Source: Singulisphaera sp. GP187 (GTDB taxonomy: Bacteria; Planctomycetota; Phycisphaerae; Phycisphaerales; SM1A02). Taken from it: DNA of 64,000 nt. The translations under genes were made by a program, and so were the position numbers. Location of the stretch: contig CAMBXO010000012.1 of assembly GCA_945871915.1 (NCBI GenBank), positions 1 through 64,000 on the forward strand. The letters are read 5' to 3'. The notes under the pieces were generated by a model. It saw only the letters and a list, made by a program, of their open reading frames with translations, did no database searches and was not told where the DNA came from. Shown here one piece after another: positions 13,707 to 21,442 of the stretch (position 1 is its first letter; each line of letters starts with the position of its first letter).

Positions 13707-15083
13707 ATGTCTCGCCCCATTGGATGGATCGCCATTGTTTTTGCCATTGCGTTAGTCGCCCTCTTGGGGTGGCCGGGTTCGGCTCCAGCCCCAGCCTCGG
13801 CTGCTCGATCGATTCCATTAGGGATGAAACCCTCGCTACCCACAAAACCATCGCCCACTTCGCCAGCTTCGCCCACGACCACCGCTTCGCCCGCAACGCC
13901 CACTTCGCCCACGGCCACCACTTCGCCTACGACTCCCACTTCGCCGCAAATCGCGCCGGCCATTGCAAGCAATGTGAAGGCCGATGAAGAAATTGCTCTC
14001 CTGCTGCAGCGAGCCATCCAGACTTCTGGCGCTCCTGCCATGGCCGCTGCCGTGGTGAAAGATGGCCGAGTGATCGGCAGCGCGGCTGTTGGCGTTCGCA
14101 AGAACAAAGATGCCACGCCGGTCACACTGAATGATCCATTTCCAATTGCCAATTGCACCAAGGCTTTTACCGCCACGCTGATCGGACGTTTGGTGGATCA
14201 AGGCAAACTCAAATGGGAAACCACCATCGCGGAAACGCTTGGACGCGAAATCCCTGGCGTGCATCCCGACTTTGCGGGTGTGACGGTGGATCAACTGCTG
14301 CACCATCGAGGTGGACTTGTCGCTCGCGGGCCGTCTGAAGTATGGACGGAGGCACAGCGAGCCAAAGGCACGCCACAAGAACAGCGAGCGGTCTATGTGG
14401 AAGCGATCATCACCAAGACTCCAGCGAAGTCGCCAGGACAATATCTGTACAGCAACGCCGGGTACGCCACGCTCGGCATGATGGCTGAAGTGGTGATGGG
14501 AATTCCTTTTGAACAACTGATGAAGGAGCAAGTGTTTGAACCGCTTGGCCTCACCACCGCTGGGTTTGGTCTTGCGAGTGATTCCAAACTTGTGACGGCG
14601 CCGTGGCCACACACCAATGGCTCCGCCATCTACACGGAGAATCCGGCATGCATCGCGCCGGGTTCTCGCATGTTCATCAGCATTGGAGATTGGGCTACGT
14701 TTGCCAATTTTCAACTGGGGCATCAACCCACACCGCCGCTGCTCAAACCAGAAACTTTGGCCCACCTGCACGCGTTGCAAGGCGAAACGGCGGATCATGA
14801 AATGGGTTACGCCTGCGGCTGGTTTCGCCCCCTGCGAGATTGGACCAGTGGCCGATCACTTCACCACATTGGCACCAATTCGCTGTGCTTCTCGGAAATC
14901 TGGCTGGTGCCACCACGTGATTTTGGTGTGATGGTGGTGACCAACGAAGGCAATCAGGAAACAACCGAGGTGGTCGAGCACACCGTTTCGGCACTCGTTG
15001 AACGATTTTTAGGTGTGAAGACCGGTCCACTGGAATCTGCGAAGGGGTCCTCACAGAACAAAGCACCGGTGATCCCCAAGTAG
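13707..15083 (+). CDS. Class C beta-lactamase/PBP-like protein lacking catalytic serine
   Basis: 458 residues: signal anchor at 5-22, a Ser/Pro/Thr repeat linker (46-80), then a beta-lactamase-fold serine-hydrolase domain (90-440). The second motif YSN is intact at 248-250 and the HxG third motif is HIG at 387-389. The first motif should be SxxK, but the sequence is PIANCTKAFTA, with Asn149 in place of Ser and Lys152 kept. Codon 149 is AAT (14151-14153), one base from AGT, so an inactivating change or sequencing error is possible; a pseudo-enzyme is the other reading. Active relatives are esterases, D,D-peptidases or beta-lactamases of the envelope. It is the third gene of an operon with a methyltransferase and SGNH hydrolase. 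Confidence 0.8.
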   Translation: MSRPIGWIAIVFAIALVALLGWPGSAPAPASAARSIPLGMKPSLPTKPSPTSPASPTTTASPATPTSPTATTSPTTPTSPQIAPAIASNVKADEEIALLLQRAIQTSGAPAMAAAVVKDGRVIGSAAVGVRKNKDATPVTLNDPFPIANCTKAFTATLIGRLVDQGKLKWETTIAETLGREIPGVHPDFAGVTVDQLLHHRGGLVARGPSEVWTEAQRAKGTPQEQRAVYVEAIITKTPAKSPGQYLYSNAGYATLGMMAEVVMGIPFEQLMKEQVFEPLGLTTAGFGLASDSKLVTAPWPHTNGSAIYTENPACIAPGSRMFISIGDWATFANFQLGHQPTPPLLKPETLAHLHALQGETADHEMGYACGWFRPLRDWTSGRSLHHIGTNSLCFSEIWLVPPRDFGVMVVTNEGNQETTEVVEHTVSALVERFLGVKTGPLESAKGSSQNKAPVIPK

Positions 15084-15163
15084 GCCGGATCAGCGATGGC
15101 TGTTTCGGGTGGGATGCCTGGATCGGTGTGCTGGGAAATTTTCGATACGAAATTCTTCACCAC

Positions 15164-15919
15164 ATGAAAGTCCTTGTCGAAACTCACAACCTGCACAAAC
15201 GCTTCGGCGGCATTCACGCGGTGCGCGGCATCAATCTTTCGGTGCGTCAGGGTGAGGTGCTTGGGTTTCTGGGGCCAAACGGCGCCGGCAAGACCACCAC
15301 CATGCGCATGATCACCGGATTTCTGGCGCCGACCGACGGAACGATTCGGGTGGACGGCGTGCATGTGGGGCTTGACCCATTTCAGGCCAAGTCGCGAATC
15401 GGGTATCTGCCGGAGGGCGCTCCCTGCTACCCCGACATGCGAGTGGAGGAGTTTCTGGCGTTCATTGGTCGCGCCCGCGGCTTTCGCGGATCGGATTTGC
15501 AGTCCCGCGTTGAGCGATCCATCGAAGCCGTTCACTTGCAACAGGTTCGTAAGCAGACTTTCGAGACGCTGAGCAAGGGGTATCGCCGCCGCACCGGCAT
15601 TGCACAGTCGTTGCTGCACGACCCACCGATTCTGATTCTGGATGAGCCCACGGATGGCCTTGACCCAAATCAAAAATTTGAGGTTCGCTCGCTCATTCGC
15701 AGCCTTGGCAGGGAGCGTGCCATCATTCTGTCCACGCATCTGTTGGAAGAGGTGGAAGCCGTCTGCAGTCGCGCGGTGTTGATCAACCGCGGCCACATTG
15801 TCTTTGACGGAACACCACAGGCCATGGATGCGTTAGCGCCGGCATCCGTCAAGGCCAACCGGTTAGATCATGTGTTTCGAAATCTGACCACCACTGAACC
15901 AGCGGGTACCACCAAGTGA
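15164..15919 (+). CDS. ABC transporter ATP-binding protein, GldA-like
   Basis: 251 residues from ATG 15164 (MKVLVETHNL); a GTG at 15128 would add 12 unsupported residues. Walker A GPNGAGKTT is at 37-45, the signature LSKGYRRRTGIAQSLL near 128, Walker B ILILDEPTDGLDP near 150 and the H-loop STHLLEE near 185. The signature is LSKGY instead of LSGGQ, usual for GldA/ABC-2 exporters. It energises a membrane exporter with the overlapping permease gene downstream. The four genes ATPase, permease, GldG-like and DUF4340 form a cluster known in Bacteroidetes gliding and in many non-gliding bacteria; the cargo is unknown. Confidence 0.88.
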   Translation: MKVLVETHNLHKRFGGIHAVRGINLSVRQGEVLGFLGPNGAGKTTTMRMITGFLAPTDGTIRVDGVHVGLDPFQAKSRIGYLPEGAPCYPDMRVEEFLAFIGRARGFRGSDLQSRVERSIEAVHLQQVRKQTFETLSKGYRRRTGIAQSLLHDPPILILDEPTDGLDPNQKFEVRSLIRSLGRERAIILSTHLLEEVEAVCSRAVLINRGHIVFDGTPQAMDALAPASVKANRLDHVFRNLTTTEPAGTTK

Positions 15920-16653
15920 TTCACCGAACACTGGTCATTACCCGACGCGAATTTGCCGCATACTTTTCCACGCCGCTCGCCGCCGTGTTTTTGGTGATCT
16001 TTCTCTTTCTCGGCGGCCTCTTTACTTTCAACATCGGCAGTTTTTACGATCGCGGCATTGCCGACTTGCGACCCTTCTTTCAGTTTCATCCGTGGCTCTT
16101 TCTCTTTCTGGTGCCCGCGGTCAGCATGCGTTTATGGGCCGAGGAGCGCCGCACGGGAACCATTGAGTTGCTCACCACGCTGCCCTTTCGACTTGGTGAA
16201 CTTGTGGTTGGAAAATTTCTTGCGGCGTGGGGATTTGTGCTGGTGGCCTTGGCTCTCACGCTGCCAACATGGATCACCGTGTCGTGGCTGGGCCAACCAG
16301 ACCATGGCGTGATCTTGAGCGGCTACATCGGCAGCGCCTTGATGGGCGGAAGTTTTTTGGCGGTCGGCGCCTGCCTGAGTGCATGCACCAAGAGCCAAGT
16401 GATTGCCTTTGTGGTGTGCGTGGCCGCATGTTTTCTGCTGCTGCTCACCGGTTTCCCAGCGGTTCAGGATTATTTCAATGGGTGGGCACCTCGAGCGGTG
16501 GTGGAAGCCATCAGCAGCATGAGCGCGCTCACACACTTTGACGCCATGGTGCGAGGCGTGGTGGATGCTCGCGACCTTCTTTACTTTGTCAGCGTGATCG
16601 CGGCCTTCTTGTTTATGAACGCACTCGTGATCGATTGGAAGAAGGCTCTCTAA
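15916..16653 (+). CDS. ABC-2 type permease, GldF-like
   Basis: 245 residues from a GTG at 15916 that overlaps the ATPase stop (GTGA). Six membrane segments are visible (about 18-38, 55-72, 95-120, 130-155, 165-185, 218-238), with the ABC-2 motif RLWAEERRTGTIELLTTLP between segments 2 and 3, highly typical of NosY/GldF permeases. It forms the transmembrane part of the exporter driven by the preceding ATPase. Its TAA overlaps the next ATG by one base, so translation of the three genes is coupled. Confidence 0.88.
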   Translation: MIHRTLVITRREFAAYFSTPLAAVFLVIFLFLGGLFTFNIGSFYDRGIADLRPFFQFHPWLFLFLVPAVSMRLWAEERRTGTIELLTTLPFRLGELVVGKFLAAWGFVLVALALTLPTWITVSWLGQPDHGVILSGYIGSALMGGSFLAVGACLSACTKSQVIAFVVCVAACFLLLLTGFPAVQDYFNGWAPRAVVEAISSMSALTHFDAMVRGVVDARDLLYFVSVIAAFLFMNALVIDWKKAL

Positions 16654-18506
16654 TGCGAGTCGACGCAAAACACACCGCGCTGTGGGGTATCACGCTCACG
16701 CTGGTGAGCCTGTTTGCACTGAATGCCGCCGCTACTTTTCTGTTGCGAGGCGTGCGATTGGATCTTTCGGCGGAGAAAATGTATTCGCTGAGCGATGGCG
16801 TGCGGTTGTTCATGGATCGCCTTGAGGAACCCGTGCGACTGGAATTGTTCTGGAGTCAGCAAGGTGGTGAAGGTGCCCCCACCATTCGCGCGCATGCACA
16901 GCGATGTCGTGAATTCCTTGAAGCCATGGTGGCACAGAGCAACGGGCTTGTGGAGTTGGAGTGCATTGATCCCATTCCCTTTAGCGAAGCGGAGGACGCC
17001 GCTCGCGCCGCGGGCGTTTCGCAATTGCAAGTGGATGGTGTTGGCACGGCGCTCACGCTTGGACTGGTGATTCGCGGGCCAACGGACAAGTTTGAAACCA
17101 TGGCGTATCTCGATCCTTCGCAGGAACCATTCCTGGAGTATGAAGTGGCCAGCGCCATTGCTTCGGTGGGCCGCAGCAGTAAACCGTCCGTCGGATTGCT
17201 GAGCACCCTGCCATTTACGCCGCAGGACAATCCCATCAATCCATCGGCGGCACGCGTGCCGGCCACCATTCAGCGGCTTGAGACGCTGTTTGATGTTCAA
17301 CGCATTGATCCGACGGGCGACACGCTGCCACCGAATCTGGACGCGCTGTTGATTGTGCAACCTCGCAACTTCAGCGAAGCGCTTCTGCACGCGGTGGATG
17401 GATGGGTGGCGGATGGCAACCCAACCATGGTGCTGTTTGACCCTTGGTGCGAAACCGATCCCAGTGCGCGCGACCAAGGGCTTGGCGGCATGAAGCCGGG
17501 AACCGTGGCCAATCTTGGGCCCTTGCTTCAAGCGTGGGGTTTGCACATGCCCATGGATCTGGTGGTCGGCGATCGGCAAGCGGCCACGCGCATCACCACA
17601 CGAACGCTCGGCGGGCAGACTGTTGAATTGGACTATCTGCCGTGGCTCAGTCTGACTCGCGCGGCCATGTCGCCAGATGATCCGATTACTGGAAGCCTTT
17701 CGGGTGTGAACCTGATGAGTGCGGGTGAATTGCAAACACTTCCCGGCGCCACCACGCTTGTTCAACCGCTTATGCGATCAAGCGAGGACAGCCAGTTGAT
17801 TCAAAGTTTGAAGCTTGGATACTTTGGCGAAACGGATCGCTTGATCAAAGACTTTAAGCCCGATGGCCGCCGAAAGACTTTGGCTGCGCGCGTGACGGGT
17901 CCGTTTACTCGAGCCTTTGGAAATACTCCGGGCAACGCCAACCTTTTGGTGATTGCCGATGCCGATCTTGTTGGCGACGACACGTGGCTGCAGCCGCAAC
18001 CACAGGGCGGAATGCGTGCCATCGCTGACAATGGCCCGCTGGTCTTCAACGCCATTGAAACGCTGGTGGGCGATCGCGCGTTGGCCTTCTTACGGAGTCG
18101 CGGCCAGAGTCGTCGGCCGTTTACTCGTGTGGAAGAAATTCAACGACAGGCGGAAACGCGTTATGTTTCGCGTGAACAGGAATTGAAGACCAAGGTGAAA
18201 GATGCTGAACTTCGCATTTCGCAACTGCAGCGAGAAGGCGTGAGTGAAAGCAATGCCGCAGGGCTTCTGACACCGGAGCAAACCAAGGCGATTGAAGAAG
18301 TGAACAAGGAAGTGATGCAGGCTCGAAGCGATTTGAGATTGGTGCAATTGGAATTGCGACGCGACGTGGAGCGAACCGGCCGCAATCTCATGATGCTCAA
18401 TGTGGTGGTGTGGCCTTTGATCGTTGCGTGTCTTGCGGCCACATGGAGCATCCTTCGCGCAACGCGTTCGCAACGCCGCACGGAACCATTGGGAGCCGCT
18501 GCGTGA
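16653..18506 (+). CDS. GldG-family ABC auxiliary protein
   Basis: 617 residues from the ATG that shares a base with the permease stop (TAATG). An N-terminal membrane helix (about 10-32) is followed by LDLSAEKMYSLSDGVRLFMDRL, the conserved entry of the GldG/ABC-type uncharacterised transport family, and then an extracytoplasmic domain with PTMVLFDPW near 260 and an IADADLVGD motif near 435. A coiled coil (about 490-575, RQAETRYVSREQELKTKVK and onward) precedes a C-terminal helix (LMMLNVVVWPLIVACLAATW) and a basic tail. Two-helix topology and DUF4350-like content fit GldG. It presumably couples the exporter to envelope structures, and is followed directly by DUF4340. Confidence 0.82.
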   Translation: MRVDAKHTALWGITLTLVSLFALNAAATFLLRGVRLDLSAEKMYSLSDGVRLFMDRLEEPVRLELFWSQQGGEGAPTIRAHAQRCREFLEAMVAQSNGLVELECIDPIPFSEAEDAARAAGVSQLQVDGVGTALTLGLVIRGPTDKFETMAYLDPSQEPFLEYEVASAIASVGRSSKPSVGLLSTLPFTPQDNPINPSAARVPATIQRLETLFDVQRIDPTGDTLPPNLDALLIVQPRNFSEALLHAVDGWVADGNPTMVLFDPWCETDPSARDQGLGGMKPGTVANLGPLLQAWGLHMPMDLVVGDRQAATRITTRTLGGQTVELDYLPWLSLTRAAMSPDDPITGSLSGVNLMSAGELQTLPGATTLVQPLMRSSEDSQLIQSLKLGYFGETDRLIKDFKPDGRRKTLAARVTGPFTRAFGNTPGNANLLVIADADLVGDDTWLQPQPQGGMRAIADNGPLVFNAIETLVGDRALAFLRSRGQSRRPFTRVEEIQRQAETRYVSREQELKTKVKDAELRISQLQREGVSESNAAGLLTPEQTKAIEEVNKEVMQARSDLRLVQLELRRDVERTGRNLMMLNVVVWPLIVACLAATWSILRATRSQRRTEPLGAAA

Positions 18507-19624
18507 ATCGAATGCTTCCCATTCTGGCTGTGGTGGCTGGGCTGACCACACTGCTTGCTGTGTGGGCCATTGGTTCCCGTGTGGCCAACAGTTCTCGCGG
18601 ACTGCAAAGCAGCATGTTTCCGGAATTGTCCACCATGGCCAATGCTGTGCAGGCCATCGAATTGCTGCACGACGAGCAACGCATTCGACTTGAGCGTGGC
18701 AGCGACGGCGTGTGGGTGCTTGCATCGCGTGACAACTATCCGGCAGCCGTTGACCGAGTGCGTGACTTGCTTGGTGGCTTGACCAACTTGCAACAAGATC
18801 AGGCGCTGACCACAAAACCAGAGCGACATCAGGAACTCAATCTTGCGTGGCCCGACCCTGAGCATCGAGCCAGGATCGTTCGCCTGTTCACCAGCGCCGA
18901 GGGCGCGCCGCTGGAAGTGATCATTGGCCAAGAACGCATGACACCTCGAAGCACCTATGTTCGCCGCTTACCAGAGGCCCAAGTCTGGCGATGTCGCGGT
19001 GGCGTGAACTTTGACATTGAAGCCGGACAGTGGATGCGAAGGGATCTGCTCTCGTTGCCATCAACTGAATTTCTTGGAGCCACCTGGCTCGGCATGTCGG
19101 TGACCCCTCGCCCGATGTCGCAAGAACCACCCACGCAGCGAAGCCCGGAGATGTTTCAGACAACAAGTGATGGATCCACCCCGTGGAGTGCCGCACAGAT
19201 GGCGGCTTCGCGGAGCGTGCTTGGCGAGTGGCCCGCTCGACTTGAATTTTCTGATGTGCGTGCTGCCCACAAGGACTTTGTTCCGTCTGCAGATCGCACG
19301 ATTTCCTTTCACGTGAAGGGTGCGCTTCTTGTGATGGAGGGGCAACACGAAGGCGACACCACATGGTTTCGTCTTCGCGTGGAACCCAAAACAGGTGGAA
19401 GCCCTCCCACCAAGGAACATGAGATCGGTGACCCATGGATTCCGGACTGGAACCAATTTGCCAAGTCGGTTGCTGGCTGGGAGTTTCAATTGCCCGCCTG
19501 GCGAGAAGCGCAACTCACGCGGTTGCGAACTGACAAACCGGAACCCGAGGCGCCACCTCGCCCCGACATGAAGGGGCGAACTCCTCAGCCGCTGTCGTCG
19601 ACGGTGCAACCCGCGCCCAACTGA
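18503..19624 (+). CDS. DUF4340 protein of the Gld-like exporter cluster
   Basis: 373 residues from GTG 18503, which overlaps the GldG-like stop; ATG 18512 is an alternative. An N-terminal signal anchor (MLPILAVVAGLTTLLAVWAI) is followed by repeated DUF4340 units: IRLERGSDGVWVLASRDNYPA and AVDRVRDLLGGLTNLQQDQAL (the W.L.....PA....V..LL..L pattern), then EVIIGQERMTPRSTYVRR. DUF4340 proteins nearly always follow GldG-like genes; they are extracytoplasmic and of unknown biochemical role. It is the last gene of the operon; the next gene starts 57 bases downstream. Confidence 0.82.
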   Translation: MNRMLPILAVVAGLTTLLAVWAIGSRVANSSRGLQSSMFPELSTMANAVQAIELLHDEQRIRLERGSDGVWVLASRDNYPAAVDRVRDLLGGLTNLQQDQALTTKPERHQELNLAWPDPEHRARIVRLFTSAEGAPLEVIIGQERMTPRSTYVRRLPEAQVWRCRGGVNFDIEAGQWMRRDLLSLPSTEFLGATWLGMSVTPRPMSQEPPTQRSPEMFQTTSDGSTPWSAAQMAASRSVLGEWPARLEFSDVRAAHKDFVPSADRTISFHVKGALLVMEGQHEGDTTWFRLRVEPKTGGSPPTKEHEIGDPWIPDWNQFAKSVAGWEFQLPAWREAQLTRLRTDKPEPEAPPRPDMKGRTPQPLSSTVQPAPN

Positions 19625-19680
19625 TCGTGTTGTGATCCGTGAGCGATTCCGTCACGCGATGAATGTGCTAGTTTCCCGCA

Positions 19681-20232
19681 ATGATCACAGGCACCGCACC
19701 ACTGCACCGAATTTCATGGAGCATGATGACGATCGAGGGCGTGCTGCTGTTGCTGGCCGGAATTTTTCTGGTGGTCTTTCCATTTGCCAGTTCGCTGGTG
19801 GTCACCGCTGCGATCGGCATGTTTCTGGTTGCCATCGGTGCGGTGGGTTTGTTTGCCGCGGCCAAGGGTCTGACCCATGGCCACGGAAGCGTGCTGGCAT
19901 TCGTTGGTCCGCCGCTGGCCATGTTGGTCGGCGGCATTTTCTGGACCGCTCCCGAAGCTGGTCTTGCCGCCGTCATGGAAATCGCCGGGGCCATCACACT
20001 GGTGGCAGGCCTGATGCAAATTGCGATCGCCATGGGAATGTCTGGTCGCATGCACTGGGGGCTGCTGCTGATCAACGGCTTGCTGACCGTTGCCGCTGGC
20101 CTGTGCATGGTGGCGGCGCCGGACCTTGCGGTCTTTGTCTTTGCCATCTTCTTTGGTGTGCAACTTGCATTCCATGGCGGCCACTTGATTCGCGTTGGCC
20201 TTCGCATGAAGCGATGGACGCCGGCGAGGTAA
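19681..20232 (+). CDS. HdeD-like DUF308 membrane protein
   Basis: 183 residues in six membrane helices arranged as three hairpins: TIEGVLLLLAGIFLVVFPFA, VVTAAIGMFLVAIGAVGLFA, GPPLAMLVGGIFW, AAVMEIAGAITLVAGLMQIA, GLLLINGLLTVAAGLCMVAA and LAVFVFAIFFGVQLAFHGG. The repeated G.........A.......P.A pattern is that of DUF308/HdeD. HdeD is tied to acid resistance in E. coli, but the family at large has no proven function. The deoxyhypusine-synthase-like gene starts four bases after this stop, so the two are one transcript. Confidence 0.78.
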   Translation: MITGTAPLHRISWSMMTIEGVLLLLAGIFLVVFPFASSLVVTAAIGMFLVAIGAVGLFAAAKGLTHGHGSVLAFVGPPLAMLVGGIFWTAPEAGLAAVMEIAGAITLVAGLMQIAIAMGMSGRMHWGLLLINGLLTVAAGLCMVAAPDLAVFVFAIFFGVQLAFHGGHLIRVGLRMKRWTPAR

Positions 20233-20236
20233 CCCA

Positions 20237-21205
20237 ATGAAAATGCGAGATTTCATGAAGCGTCACTATCGCCACTTCAACGCCGCAACGGTGGTGGATG
20301 CAAGCGAGGCCTATGTGAAACACCTCGACAAGGGTGGCCGCATGCTGGTCACACTTGCTGGCGCCATGAGCAGTGCCGAACTGGGCATCTCGCTTGCCGA
20401 AATGATCCGCAAGGACAAGGTGCACATGATTTGCTGCACCGGCGCCAATTTAGAAGAGGACATTTTCAACCTTGTCGCGCACACGCATTACGCTCGCGTG
20501 CCTAATTGGCGTGAACTCACTCCGGCGGATGAGATGAAGCTGTACAAACGCCACATGAATCGAGTCACCGACACGTGCATTCCGGAAGACGAGGCGATTC
20601 GCAGGCTTGAAAAAGTGGTGCTTGACGAATGGATTGCGGCGGATCGCAAGGGCGAGCGGCGATTTCCCCATGAGTTTTTCTATCGAGTGCTTCTCAGCGG
20701 CAAATTGAAAAAGCATTACGACACCGACCCGAAGAACAGTTGGCTGTTGGCGGCTGCGAAGAAAAACCTTCCGATCATTGTGCCAGGATGGGAAGACAGC
20801 ACGCTTGGCAACATCTTTGCAAGCCATGTGATCGGTGGCCGAGTGAAGAATGTGCACACCGTGCGAAGCGGCATTGAATACATGCAGATGCTGGCCGAGT
20901 TGTATACCCGCGTGGCACCCAAGAGCCCGATTGGTTTCTTTCAAATTGGCGGCGGCATTGCCGGGGACTTTCCCATCTGCGTGGTGCCCATGCTGCATCA
21001 AGATTTGAAGCGGAGCAATGTGCCATTGTGGGGATATTTCTGCCAAATCAGTGACAGCACCACGAGTTACGGCAGTTACTCCGGTGCGACCCCCAATGAG
21101 AAGATCACCTGGGGCAAGTTGGGGCCAAAAACCCCTCGTTTCATCATTGAAAGCGATGCCACCATCGTGGCTCCGCTCATGTTTGCCTACATCTTGAATC
21201 AGTAG
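20237..21205 (+). CDS. Deoxyhypusine-synthase-like protein (polyamine family)
   Basis: 322 residues. The NAD-binding fold motifs are clear: LVTLAGAMSSAELGISLAEMI (about 37-57), ICCTGANLEEDIFNL (73-87), IPVxG-like IIVPGWEDSTLGNIFA, and a final SDATIVAPLMFAY. True deoxyhypusine synthases carry a catalytic lysine in GGGxxK; here residues 238-244 are GGGIAGD, so that lysine is absent, as in the bacterial deoxyhypusine-synthase-like group. Bacteria have no eIF5A, and family members have been linked to homospermidine or related polyamine transfer chemistry; the exact reaction here is open. Arginine decarboxylase, encoded 2 kb away, supports a polyamine role. It is cytoplasmic and probably tetrameric, and follows the HdeD-like gene by four bases. 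Confidence 0.82.
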   Translation: MKMRDFMKRHYRHFNAATVVDASEAYVKHLDKGGRMLVTLAGAMSSAELGISLAEMIRKDKVHMICCTGANLEEDIFNLVAHTHYARVPNWRELTPADEMKLYKRHMNRVTDTCIPEDEAIRRLEKVVLDEWIAADRKGERRFPHEFFYRVLLSGKLKKHYDTDPKNSWLLAAAKKNLPIIVPGWEDSTLGNIFASHVIGGRVKNVHTVRSGIEYMQMLAELYTRVAPKSPIGFFQIGGGIAGDFPICVVPMLHQDLKRSNVPLWGYFCQISDSTTSYGSYSGATPNEKITWGKLGPKTPRFIIESDATIVAPLMFAYILNQ

Positions 21206-21442
21206 CCGTCGCAGGCCAGCGAAACCTTCGCACCATCGATCGAAATGGGGGTTGGTGGTGAGCCGCGGTGGAAGCAACATGTTGATTTTCTATTTGTCAA
21301 GGAATTTCAGATTTATTCTTGCCTTGGTTTGATTGGATTCGACCGTGAATTCAAGCCACCGTTTCTGATTGTCCGACGGTGCAAGCCAGCGGTTTGGATG
21401 ACCAACCTATTTCAAAGAAAGGCACCTCGAAGGAGGGTTCCC

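Noticed and set aside
13840-13960. TTCGCC-rich repeats as a separate DNA repeat element
   Set aside because: They encode the Ser/Pro/Thr linker of the serine-hydrolase-like protein and keep its frame.
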